This document shows, piece after piece, positions 31,101-39,203 of a DNA stretch of 64,000 nt. The notes beneath the pieces are model-generated. The model had not been told where the DNA came from. It did not search any database and was given only the letters and a program-made list of their open reading frames with translations. The DNA lies in NCBI GenBank assembly GCA_017432565.1, contig JAFRIW010000063.1, positions 1-64,000 on the forward strand, read 5' to 3'. Both the position numbers and the translations under genes were made by a program. Position 1 is the first letter of the stretch. The number at the start of each line of letters is the position of its first letter. This DNA comes from Lachnospiraceae bacterium (lineage in GTDB: Bacteria; Bacillota; Clostridia; Lachnospirales; Lachnospiraceae).

Positions 31101-33237
31101 GCATCGGAGCCGTGACGAGCTGGTCCACGTTTGCGTTCTTTAAGGCCTGTGTGCGGGCAGTCTCGTACTGCGCCGTCGCCTGCTGCAGATACTGCTGCAT
31201 CTGAGTCAGTCCGGAGGAAGCCTGCATGAAGCCGAGAGATGCGTCCAGCTGGCCCTGCGTCATGCCTGCCACACCGTCCTCCAGTCCGGACAGCAGCTCC
31301 GGCATGCGGTTCATGTCAAAATACAGCTGTGCCAGCGAGACGTTGATTTCATCAACAGAGTTCTTCACCTGTGCGTCCGGGTTGGTCGCGCGCAGTTCAT
31401 CCATCAGCGACTGGATCGTCGCCGCAACCGCCATCAGCTGCGTGATGCCGGCGGACATGCTGGAGATGGAGCTGCTGTTCTGAATCGTCGCCGCGGCACT
31501 CTGCAGATTTTTCACAGAGTTCTGGAGGCGGTTCCTTGTCTGCTCCGCGGTCATGTACTCGATGGTGCCGGCCGTGTTCTCCGCCGCCTTATTAATGGCT
31601 TCGCTCAGCTCCTGCGCCGCCTTGTCCAGGTTCTGAAAATCTTCCGAGATCTTCTCTTCCGGCGTCTGGGCTGCGGAGCCGCCGTCACCGGGTTCCACAG
31701 GATCACCTGCGATGCCGCTGTCACCTGGTTCCACGGGATCGCCGGCGGTGCCGCTTTCGCCGGGTGCCGCAGGATCAGCCGCGGGTTCTGTCCCCGGATC
31801 TGTCAGGACCGGCGGGTCAAAAGCCGGCTGTTCGGGTGTCTGGTTCTCACTGCCGGGCAGCTCGTCCGGAGCAAGCCGTTTGACAGGATCTGCGCGAAGA
31901 AGTCCGGGTGTAATTGCTCGGCCGCCCGTTCCGATTTCGTCAGGTGAAGAAGGCTGGTCCGGGTTCTGCGTGCCGGATCCGGCTGACGGATTGTCCGTGC
32001 CGCCGGTATTGCCGGAATTGTCCGTGCCTCCCGGATTGTCGGAATTGCCCGGATTGTCCGGGTTGTCAGGTGCGGGCTGCGGATTGTCCGGGTTGTCGGG
32101 TGCGGGCTGCGGATTGTCCGGGTTGTCAGGATTTGTGTCGGAAGGAATGAGCTCCTCCAGATCTTTTTCAAGCTCGTCAAAGGCCTTCTCGACTTCGCCG
32201 ACCTTGTTGCCGATATTTTCATAGGAGGCGCCGGTCTCGTTTGCTTTCTGTGCCCCTTCCCGGATCACCTTCTCGGCGTCGCTCCTCGCTTTGTCGAGGT
32301 CTTCTCTGGCCTTCTTCAGATCGGTGCCGGCGGTCTTGTAGGCCTCCTGGAAATTCGCCATTGCACCCGAAATATTGTAGGCCATGCTGTCGCCCGGCGA
32401 GCCCATCTCGTTCAGACGCGCCTGCAGCCTGTTCAGTTCGGAGATGGTCTTGATGATCTCCGTCTGCAGATTGATTTTGATCTCGTCGGCTTTCGGCTCG
32501 ACCTGGCCCATCAGCCCGCCCGCCACCAGGGAACCGAACTGCTGCTCCTGAATTTCGAGCTGCCGCTGTCCCTCGGCGACCTGCGCTTTCGCGTCGTCGA
32601 GCTGTTTTTTCGCGTCGCGCAGCCCCACGTTCGTCTTGGAGAGGATCTCGTCGTTCAGGTCATTGATTTTGTCACCGTTCAGTTCGACCTGCACGCTCTT
32701 CTCCACCGTGCCGATGGTGACGACACTGGCGACACCTTCCTGCCGCTCAAAATACGGCACGAGCTCGTCGTTTACATATTCGGACAGTTCATAGATGTCA
32801 TTGCCGTCCCGGCTCACGGCCAGGTACATCGTGGCAATCATATCCATGCTGATTTCAAGAATACTGGGAGTACCCACCATGTCGGGAAGTGTCCCGCGCG
32901 TCTGCTCAACGGCGCTCGAGACTTTGACCATGGCGCTGTCCATATTCGTCCCGTCCTCAAATTCCAGCTGCGTGAGAGAATAGTTTTCCGCGCTGACGGA
33001 ATAGACATTTTTGACATGCGAAATCGTGCCCAGCGCCCGCTCCATCGGTTCGCTGACAGCCTGCTCAACCCGCTCCGGGCTCGCGCCGGGGTACGGGGTG
33101 ATGACGATCATATAGGGCAGATTCATCGACGGCAGAAGGTCTGTCGTCATGTTTGAAACAGACACAAAACCGAGAATAATAACTGCCACAACCGCGACCA
33201 GAATCGTAAACGGCCGCCTGACGCTGAATTTTTCCAT
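28189..33237 (-). CDS. Giant RND-family transporter with coiled-coil and low-complexity insertion
   Basis: A 1,682-residue relative of AcrB/HAE-type RND pumps, which are about 1,040 residues. The first membrane helix (12-30), the porter start (DLLPSMNLPYMIVITPYPGA), the membrane core with GLSLGIGMLVDNSIVVMENI and a second core before the C-terminus are clear. Inserted at about 200-710 is a coiled coil, a Pro/Asn/Asp-rich linker (365-525, tandem DNPDNPQPAP) and a second coiled coil. A Gly/Met-rich loop (about 1283-1330, GMSGM units) follows in the second porter half, then an acidic stretch. The start at 33237 has AGGA upstream. No adaptor or outer-membrane gene is near, as expected in a monoderm. 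The insertion could replace the adaptor and span the wall; substrate unknown. Confidence 0.87.
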   Translation of the reverse strand: MEKFSVRRPFTILVAVVAVIILGFVSVSNMTTDLLPSMNLPYMIVITPYPGASPERVEQAVSEPMERALGTISHVKNVYSVSAENYSLTQLEFEDGTNMDSAMVKVSSAVEQTRGTLPDMVGTPSILEISMDMIATMYLAVSRDGNDIYELSEYVNDELVPYFERQEGVASVVTIGTVEKSVQVELNGDKINDLNDEILSKTNVGLRDAKKQLDDAKAQVAEGQRQLEIQEQQFGSLVAGGLMGQVEPKADEIKINLQTEIIKTISELNRLQARLNEMGSPGDSMAYNISGAMANFQEAYKTAGTDLKKAREDLDKARSDAEKVIREGAQKANETGASYENIGNKVGEVEKAFDELEKDLEELIPSDTNPDNPDNPQPAPDNPDNPQPAPDNPDNPGNSDNPGGTDNSGNTGGTDNPSAGSGTQNPDQPSSPDEIGTGGRAITPGLLRADPVKRLAPDELPGSENQTPEQPAFDPPVLTDPGTEPAADPAAPGESGTAGDPVEPGDSGIAGDPVEPGDGGSAAQTPEEKISEDFQNLDKAAQELSEAINKAAENTAGTIEYMTAEQTRNRLQNSVKNLQSAAATIQNSSSISSMSAGITQLMAVAATIQSLMDELRATNPDAQVKNSVDEINVSLAQLYFDMNRMPELLSGLEDGVAGMTQGQLDASLGFMQASSGLTQMQQYLQQATAQYETARTQALKNANVDQLVTAPMLSQLIYAQNFSMPAGYIDDENDNSWLLKIGDEYESDLDIAGALLADVDGIGTIRLEDVADITVIDNADLSYAKLNGDSSVVMAIFKGSTSGTSVVSKNCGAAIKQRMADDENLHIVTMMDQGSYIALIVQDILTSMLLGALLAILVLALFLRDIRPTIMVGISIPLSVLFTLVLMYFSDLSLNIMTLSGLSLGIGMLVDNSIVVMENIIRLRQRGVAPARAAVQGAKQVSNSIVASTLTTICVFVPMVFTTGTVRELLVPMAMSITYCLTASLVTAMTVVPASASVILRTSGEKKESLFDRILAKYGRALEWCLAHKAVPLGGAVALLVLAILWLIRMGIVMLPEMASDSIQVAISTPEGVTRSESYEMADEAIRRLMEVSGVGDIGAMDQSSTFGLVASFTTSADVYGNYICYVSPADGASGKKIQALADELREATKDLESTVIVSSGGMSDLQSFMSSGLTVNVYGEDLEKDTQISEDVMAAAEKIEGFENISNGTENDEQTLHLVIDKDKAMSYGLTVAQIYSQIAARMQTDVTSTTITADGITLKVIIKDETDLLTRENLLDMEFEEVSMGGAAAGGMAGMGGMSGMSGMSGMSGMSGMGGMSGMSGMGGLDLESMGLSGDSEMSMEDLFAAMMGGESTSAEENGSEDADASEETEDESGSFAFPGTTVSSEPKVHKLGEFAVLEETTAPGQINRENQRRYMTVTADTAEGYNTTLLSRSLEGELDRINRELPDGYTAEIGGETVQVKEMITQMSKMLALALAFIYLVMVAQFQSLLSPFIILFTVPLAFTGGMLGLIFTRQQLSLLSLMGFLVLMGTVVNNGIVFVDYTNQLRTGGLTRRDALIAAGKTRMRPILMTTLTTVLAMGKMLFGDGMGSQLSRGMAIVITGGLIYATLMTLFIVPVVYDMLFRRQPMNVVIGDDIDDIPDDAAEYLAQQRKEQEESTDNAADSSGGPFDGEDFEEIEL

Positions 33238-33305
33238 GCAAATCCTGTTTCTGTATGTATTTCCGTCCGCCTCACTTACACGAATCGCATAAGAGAGCAA
33301 TATAT

Positions 33306-33334
33306 ATTATAGATAACAAACCGGCGGCGTACAA
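33306..33334 (-). promoter_or_regulatory. Possible promoter of the RND gene
   Basis: A TATAAT (33306-33311, minus strand) lies about 70 bp before the start codon. The best -35 at 17 bp spacing is weak (TTGTAC, 33329-33334). The -10 is convincing, the -35 is not. Confidence 0.4.
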
Positions 33335-33359
33335 CGTATCAGTTTCCGGGGTTTGTCCG

Positions 33360-34949
33360 TCACATCTGACTCTTCTCCCACAGCTCTTCCAGCTGTTTTT
33401 TCGTGATACCGAGCCGGTGGCGTGCCGCCAGTTCTTCTGTGTAATCCTCCGGCAGCCGGGCGGAATAATCTCCGGATTCCTGATGCGTTATGACCGGTAA
33501 CAGTTCATAGCCGGCAAGCAGCGGCGCGCCGTTCTCATCCCGCTCCCAGGTTACTCCGGCCAGCCCGCCCAGAATCCGCTCCGGCGCATCCTGTGCCGAG
33601 ACCAGGTTCCCGAGAGAATAAAAGACCGGCATGACATGTCCGTTCATATCCATGTAAAGTGCTGCCGGCTGGAGTACATGCGGGTGCGTCCCGATCACCA
33701 GATCAACGCCTTCCTCAAGGAAAATTCCTGCCCAGTGCTTCTGGAAATCATCCTCGTCTGCGGAATACTCTGTTCCCCAGTGAACGCAGACGATGACCAG
33801 CTCTGCCGCCTCACGGGCAGAGCGCAGCTGTTCCCGCACCGTCTTCTCGTCCGAGAGCGTCTCCACACAGCGCGGCGCCTCCTCCGGGAGCGGTTGTCCG
33901 TTCGTCATCTGCGTGTAATTCAGCAGCGCAGTCCGGAAGCCGGCAGCTTCCGTCAGTACATAATCAGACGGCGTGCGGTCTTCCGGTTTCTGCAGATCGT
34001 GAATTCCGGCATACTGAAGGCCGGCACGGTCCAGCACTTCGGCTGTATCCAGCACGCCCTGCAGGCCCCGGTCCAGCATATGATTGGTCGCGCAGGTCAC
34101 GACATCAAAGCCGGCATGCGCATAAGCGTCCGCCAGTTCCGGCGGCGACCCGAAAGGCGGCCGGCCGGAGATATTTCCGTTCAGGACAAGCGGCGTCTCC
34201 TGATTGACAATCGCAAGATCGGCACTGTCCACAATATCTGCCAGCCCGCGGAACAGGAAATCATAATTCCCGCCCTGCTTCTTTCCGATCTGCAGGATCT
34301 GGCTGTGTGCGATCACGTCGCCTGCTGCCAGTACGGTCAGCCGATTACTCCCGTCAGACTGCGCTTCCTGCGCATCTTCCGCCCCCTGATCCGCTTCCGC
34401 ATCCGGCAGCGGCGCCTCCTTGAGGCCGAAATACTCCCAGCGCCAGGCGGACCGTGTGCCGTCCGGCTCCGTGATCACCAGCGTGTGCCGGTCATGGTCG
34501 AAATTCCAGCTTTTGACCGACATGGTTAATGCCGAAGACATCCACGCAGGCCGCAGGTCCTGCCTGCCGTCCCGCTCCGTGAAGCGATAGATGAAGATGT
34601 GCTGAGAGAGCTCGTCCGAATCCTCCTCCACCCAGAAGGGCCTGTACTTCCCGAAACTGCCTTTTTTCAGGACCAGCAGCGCAAGCTCCTTTTTTCCGTC
34701 CCGGTCAAAATCCGCAAGCAGCGTATCCTGTACCGTCCAGTCGGGATCTGAGACATAGAGCTCCTGGTCCCCGCACAGAACCTGCACCTGCTGATTCTGA
34801 AGGATGACGCGGATCTGCTCTGCCGCACGGACGGTGAGGCCTGCTGCGCCAAAGAGCAGAAGTGCCGCGGAAATCACAAGGATTTCCGCGGCAGTTTTCA
34901 GTAATCTTTCAGTCGCTTTTTTTAGCAGTTTTTCAGTCACTCTCTTCAT
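33360..34949 (-). CDS. CapA-family (PGA_cap) metallophosphatase-like protein
   Basis: A 529-residue protein with an N-terminal membrane or signal segment (about 18-40), an inserted beta-rich region (about 45-190, with FDRDGKKELALL, an FG-GAP-like motif), then the CapA fold: AAGDVIAH, NQETPL, CATNHMLDRG, VCVHWGTEYS, IGTHPHVLQP and FYSLGN, which together form the two-metal site. CapA proteins work in poly-gamma-glutamate or envelope metabolism; no capBC genes are nearby, so the substrate is open. The ATG at 34949 overlaps the DUF3160 stop codon (TGATG), so translation is coupled. Confidence 0.85.
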   Translation of the reverse strand: MKRVTEKLLKKATERLLKTAAEILVISAALLLFGAAGLTVRAAEQIRVILQNQQVQVLCGDQELYVSDPDWTVQDTLLADFDRDGKKELALLVLKKGSFGKYRPFWVEEDSDELSQHIFIYRFTERDGRQDLRPAWMSSALTMSVKSWNFDHDRHTLVITEPDGTRSAWRWEYFGLKEAPLPDAEADQGAEDAQEAQSDGSNRLTVLAAGDVIAHSQILQIGKKQGGNYDFLFRGLADIVDSADLAIVNQETPLVLNGNISGRPPFGSPPELADAYAHAGFDVVTCATNHMLDRGLQGVLDTAEVLDRAGLQYAGIHDLQKPEDRTPSDYVLTEAAGFRTALLNYTQMTNGQPLPEEAPRCVETLSDEKTVREQLRSAREAAELVIVCVHWGTEYSADEDDFQKHWAGIFLEEGVDLVIGTHPHVLQPAALYMDMNGHVMPVFYSLGNLVSAQDAPERILGGLAGVTWERDENGAPLLAGYELLPVITHQESGDYSARLPEDYTEELAARHRLGITKKQLEELWEKSQM

Positions 34950-37291
34950 CAGTAATTCCATACTGCACGATAGTCCATCGTCCAGTCGGGCTTCTCTATT
35001 TCACACTTTTCGTAGGTATTATCATCATTCAGCTCGGCGCCGATCATCCGCCGCCACTCCGAATCCGTCAGCCGCTCATCGATCGGCTGGACAAATTCAT
35101 AATAATTATAGACGCTTCCGGAGGCGATCCTGATTTTGCCGTCCACCGGGACTGCCACGTAGATGGTGGAAGGATTGCCGCAGGCGACCTCCAGCACACT
35201 GCCGTTCGGATCGGTGGCGACATCCACGACGAGAGCCGGCGGGAACAGACGGCTGTCCGGACGCGTCTCATCATCCTCCATCTGATCTCTGATGCTGTCT
35301 GCCCACAGGTGCTCCAGCTGTCCGCCGTAGGTTTTGATCAGTTCAAATTCCTCTTCGGAAGGTGTGATGTCCTGCAGTTCTTTCTCGGCAATGATCTGCA
35401 GTTTTCCTGCCAGCTCGGCGAGAATTTCCAGATTTGCCGCATCCTCCTCGGAGATCATATCGTAGTACTGCAGGCCTTCGCAGGTCTTCTGCGTGAGCGC
35501 GGCCAGCCTTGCATAGACTTCCGGCTCGGGTTCAACGTAACCGCGGTCGTCCACTTCCTCTTCCGGTCCGCCGCCCATTTCTGCCATGAACTGCTTGGAA
35601 TACAGAACCGTATCATGCTTGAGCTCTGTCCAGCTGCCCAAATAGGTCTCCAGCGTCTTCTCGGTCCAGGCCGTATTCTGCATGAAGAACGGATAGCCCT
35701 CACCCTTCTCCGTCAGAAGCGGCGTGAGCGTGTCGAGCCAGCCGGCATACAGGCTCACCTGATGAGATTCCTCCGGCGCATTGCTGATTCTTTCCCGGAC
35801 AAAATCGAGCTGCTCGTCATAATTCGGATAATTGTCCATGCCCAGATAGCGGATCAGATCCAGCGCTGCCTCCGATCCCATGGCTGCCGGAATGTCCAGC
35901 GCAGTGGGCAGCAGGCGTTTTTCTTCGTTTTCATTTTTCTTGACCTTGCTGTAGCACAGCTGCTGGAAGATGGCCGCATCCAGCGTGAAGCGCTGTCCGA
36001 TGAATCGAAAGCCCTTGTTGACTTCGGCTTTATCCGTCTCACCGTCGTCATCCGCCATCGGGACAGAATTGATCGCCGGCGGCTCCAGCTCTCCGGTCAG
36101 CTTGTGGAAAGTCCTGAACTCTTTCTTCGTGCCGGGCAGATCTCCGGTCTCCGGGATGCTGCCGTAAGCTTCCTCGATCAGCGGCAGATATTCGAAACAG
36201 CCGCTGTCATCGCTGGTTCCCGCGAAGAAGGAGGTGACGGTATACAGTGCCTCCCAGTCTTCGATCGGCCCTTCATTCAAAGCAAGGCACATGAGCAGTG
36301 CGCTGCGGTCCTTCAGTTCGTCAGTCTGGATAAAATTACGCCGCCCGTACCACATCATCGCCCGGAAGTACTGCTCGAGCGTCTCATCGCCCTCATAGTA
36401 TCCGCGGGGCTTGTACTGAGAGTAGTCCTCAAATTCCTCAAACATCGGCGACATACTGATGCCGGCCTGTTTCTCAATCAGAGCCAGCTCGTCTTCCGCA
36501 ATGACACCGACTTCCTTCGGAAGCTCCGCATCCGGATCGAGGAGCTTTACGCCGACGGCGAAGAAGGCTTCGTTCAGGAGAGCCGCATCTTCCCACTCGG
36601 TGCCGGCGAGCTCCTCAGCCTGCTGCGCGCTGATCTCCAGCATATCCTCGCCGATGGCCTGCAGACGGTAGACCAGATCATTTTTCTCGGTCTGCCTCAG
36701 CAGGTGGGCAAAATACAGATGATAGGTGTGCAGCATGGAATCGACCGTGATGAAATTCGGCCGCTGCAGATAGCGGTTGTCCTCATATACTTCAAAGAAC
36801 TCGCCTCCGCCGCCTCCGCTGCCCATCACGAAGAAGCCGTTTTCCACGAGCAGTTCCAGCGCTTCCTCCGGGAAATAGGAGAATTCTTCCGCATTGATCA
36901 CATTAGAAAGATCTTCTTCCACAAAATATTCGGGAACGCAGGGAGCACCTGCCTCATCCGGGTTTTCGTCCGGATTCTCGTCAGGGTTTTCGTCCGGCTC
37001 CGTGTCCGGCTTCTCATCCTCTCCCTGACTGTCCTGTTTGTCCTTACTCACCAGGCCGAGCAGCGTCGGACGCGTGAAAGCGGAAGTCTCCTCCTCTTTC
37101 TCTTCTTCCTGCTGACCGGCTTCCTTTCCGTCGTCCTGCTTTTTGTCGTCCTTCTGATTATCCTTCTTCTCTTTTACGCCGGAAACCAGCCCCCGTGAGG
37201 CGGCATCCGCCTGTAAACTGCCCGCAAGGGGCGCCGCGCAGCAGCCGAGAATCAGTCCTGCACACAACACAATTGCCAGCTTCTTTTTCAT
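34949..37291 (-). CDS. DUF3160-family surface lipoprotein
   Basis: A 780-residue exported protein. The signal segment ends in LILGCC, a plausible lipobox, followed by a charged, low-complexity linker (about 40-115, with PDENPDENPDE). From about 125 it matches the DUF3160 family (FFEVYEDNRYLQRPNFITVD, LHTYHLYFAHLLR), a helical domain of unknown function found in many bacteria. GGAGGAGG precedes the ATG. It overlaps the CapA-like gene by the stop/start TGATG, so the two products are made together, pointing to a shared surface task; the task itself is unknown. Confidence 0.85.
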   Translation of the reverse strand: MKKKLAIVLCAGLILGCCAAPLAGSLQADAASRGLVSGVKEKKDNQKDDKKQDDGKEAGQQEEEKEEETSAFTRPTLLGLVSKDKQDSQGEDEKPDTEPDENPDENPDENPDEAGAPCVPEYFVEEDLSNVINAEEFSYFPEEALELLVENGFFVMGSGGGGGEFFEVYEDNRYLQRPNFITVDSMLHTYHLYFAHLLRQTEKNDLVYRLQAIGEDMLEISAQQAEELAGTEWEDAALLNEAFFAVGVKLLDPDAELPKEVGVIAEDELALIEKQAGISMSPMFEEFEDYSQYKPRGYYEGDETLEQYFRAMMWYGRRNFIQTDELKDRSALLMCLALNEGPIEDWEALYTVTSFFAGTSDDSGCFEYLPLIEEAYGSIPETGDLPGTKKEFRTFHKLTGELEPPAINSVPMADDDGETDKAEVNKGFRFIGQRFTLDAAIFQQLCYSKVKKNENEEKRLLPTALDIPAAMGSEAALDLIRYLGMDNYPNYDEQLDFVRERISNAPEESHQVSLYAGWLDTLTPLLTEKGEGYPFFMQNTAWTEKTLETYLGSWTELKHDTVLYSKQFMAEMGGGPEEEVDDRGYVEPEPEVYARLAALTQKTCEGLQYYDMISEEDAANLEILAELAGKLQIIAEKELQDITPSEEEFELIKTYGGQLEHLWADSIRDQMEDDETRPDSRLFPPALVVDVATDPNGSVLEVACGNPSTIYVAVPVDGKIRIASGSVYNYYEFVQPIDERLTDSEWRRMIGAELNDDNTYEKCEIEKPDWTMDYRAVWNY

Positions 37292-37338
37292 CTGCCTCCT
37301 CCCTTCCGTAAATCACCCTGAGTTCTGTCTGATTCTGC

Positions 37339-37782
37339 TTATGAATCCAGCAGATCGTCCATATCCGCGTCTTCCAGATGCGCGCCGATATTCTGCATGT
37401 TGATCGTGCGGCGGCGCAGCTTGCACTCCTCGGAAGCTTTATAGATAAAGTCCTTGATCTTCTGAGAGTGTTTAATGTTTTTTATAACCAGTGTCTTATT
37501 CGTGACATCAGAGGTGTAGCAGGTAATGGTGCCGAGTCCGAATATGCGCTGAAACAGTGTCCGGCTCAGCGAGATATCGCTGATGCGGTACATGTAGCAG
37601 TCCTGTTCCCTGACGTTGAACAGGCCGGATGTGATCTGAAGATCATTATCATAGAACCGGTAGACCGTGAAGGTAAACGGGAGCCCGAAAAGCGCCCAGC
37701 GCTTGCGTTCCTTGTAGCGCAGAGTCCCTTTGCCTCCGTATTTATCCTCTTCCCGCTCGTCTCTCATGCTCTCGACTTCCAT
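37339..37782 (-). CDS. PH-domain (bPH2-like) protein
   Basis: A 147-residue protein without a membrane helix. Residues 20-125 read as alternating strands (LRYKERKRWALFGLPFTFTV, YRFYDNDLQITSGLFNVREQ, CYMYRISDISLSRTLFQRIF) and a final helix, as in bacterial PH domains of the DUF304 type. AAGGAG precedes the ATG. It lies 13 bp after radA and 47 bp before the DUF3160 gene, in the same operon. Usual relatives are membrane proteins, so a soluble form is slightly unusual. Confidence 0.72.
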   Translation of the reverse strand: MEVESMRDEREEDKYGGKGTLRYKERKRWALFGLPFTFTVYRFYDNDLQITSGLFNVREQDCYMYRISDISLSRTLFQRIFGLGTITCYTSDVTNKTLVIKNIKHSQKIKDFIYKASEECKLRRRTINMQNIGAHLEDADMDDLLDS

Positions 37783-37795
37783 CGCCGTTCTCCTT

Positions 37796-39196
37796 TCATT
37801 CCAGCACTTCCAGCACTTCCTTCATGCCGGCCACACCGATCAGACGGATACCGCCGGCATTCTTGACATTTTTCAGGCAGCTCTTCGGGAGAATACAGGT
37901 CTTAAACCCCATTTTGGCCGCCTCCTGCACGCGCTGCTCTGCCATGGAAACCGCCCGGATTTCGCCGGACAGACCGATTTCTCCGAACGCTAATATTGTA
38001 TCATCTATTGCGCGGTTGCGATAGCTTGAAAGAATCGCCAGTGCAATGCCCAGGTCCAGTGCGGGCTCGGTCTGACGGATGCCGCCGGCCAGGTTGACAT
38101 AGGCGTCATATTCCGACAGCGGCATGCCCAGTCTCTTTTCCAGCACCGCCATCAGCAGGCTCACGCGGTTGTAGTCGGTTCCGATCGCCTGGCGCTTCGC
38201 AAAACCGAAGGCGGTTTTGGTCACCAGCGCCTGCACTTCCGTCAATACAGGTCTGGTACCCTCCATGGAACAGGTGACCACCGAACCGCTCGCGCCGATG
38301 GGACGCCCCGCGAGCATATACTCCGACGGATTCGGGACCTCGGCGAGTCCCTCCTGCCGCATCTCGAAAATACCGATCTCATTGGTTGATCCGAACCGGT
38401 TTTTCACTCCGCGCAAAATCCGGTAAGACGCGTAGCGGTCTCCCTCGAAGTAAAGCACGGTATCCACCATGTGCTCCAGCACCCGGGGACCTGCGACGGT
38501 TCCCTCCTTGGTCACATGACCGATGATAAAGAAAGTGATGCCGGTCTCCTTGGCGAGGCGCATGAGAACGCCGGTCGTCTCCCGCACCTGCGAGACGCTG
38601 CCGGGCGCCGCCTGCACGGTGGAATTGTACATGGTCTGGATGGAGTCAATGATGACCATCTCCGGACGGACGGACAGGAGCGTCTCGGCAATGGCGTCCA
38701 GATCTGTCTCGCACAGGAATTTCAGGTTGTCCGAAATGGTTCCGATTCGCTGCGCGCGCAGTTTGATCTGATGCAGCGATTCCTCACCGGACACGTATAA
38801 AAGGCTGTGCCCGGCGCCCGAAAGATTGCGGGCTGTCTGCAGCAGCAGCGTCGACTTGCCGATGCCCGGGTCGCCGCCCACCAGGATCATGGACCCGGCG
38901 ACAATGCCGCCGCCGAGCACCCGGTCCAGTTCGGCAAAACCGGTCGGAATCCGCTTTTCACGCACATCCTCCACAGCGGAGAGCGGCACGGGCTGCAGTG
39001 TTCTTCCCCGCCCCGCGCCTGCGCCGGAAAAGCCGCCCGAGTAGGCCGCGGACGCAAGACCTGTTCCCGCCGGCGTGATCTTCACCGGCTCCTCCACCAT
39101 ACTGTTCCACGCCTTGCAGGCGGGACACTGCCCCACCCACTTGGCCGATTCATAGCCGCATTCCTGACAGAAAAAAGCGGTTGTCTTTTTCTTCAT
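37796..39196 (-). CDS. radA: DNA repair protein RadA
   Basis: A 466-residue RadA/Sms, a RecA-like helicase that processes branched DNA in recombination and repair. The N-terminal zinc finger CQECGYESAKWVGQCPACK is followed by the RecA core (Walker A GGDPGIGKST), the family-specific KNRFG motif and a C-terminal Lon-like domain. The ATG at 39196 starts 7 bp after the clpC stop codon with a weak ribosome site, so it probably depends on coupling. clpC-radA adjacency is common in Firmicutes and ties repair to the stress response. Confidence 0.96.
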   Translation of the reverse strand: MKKKTTAFFCQECGYESAKWVGQCPACKAWNSMVEEPVKITPAGTGLASAAYSGGFSGAGAGRGRTLQPVPLSAVEDVREKRIPTGFAELDRVLGGGIVAGSMILVGGDPGIGKSTLLLQTARNLSGAGHSLLYVSGEESLHQIKLRAQRIGTISDNLKFLCETDLDAIAETLLSVRPEMVIIDSIQTMYNSTVQAAPGSVSQVRETTGVLMRLAKETGITFFIIGHVTKEGTVAGPRVLEHMVDTVLYFEGDRYASYRILRGVKNRFGSTNEIGIFEMRQEGLAEVPNPSEYMLAGRPIGASGSVVTCSMEGTRPVLTEVQALVTKTAFGFAKRQAIGTDYNRVSLLMAVLEKRLGMPLSEYDAYVNLAGGIRQTEPALDLGIALAILSSYRNRAIDDTILAFGEIGLSGEIRAVSMAEQRVQEAAKMGFKTCILPKSCLKNVKNAGGIRLIGVAGMKEVLEVLE

Positions 39197-39203
39197 ACTC
39201 TTC

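Noticed and set aside
32040..32130. Regular repeats with possible spacers
   Set aside because: They are 30-bp coding units for DNPDNPQPAP in the RND transporter.
34862..37198. 778-codon open frame on the plus strand
   Set aside because: Antisense to the DUF3160 gene; Leu/Phe-rich translation without motifs and no start signal.
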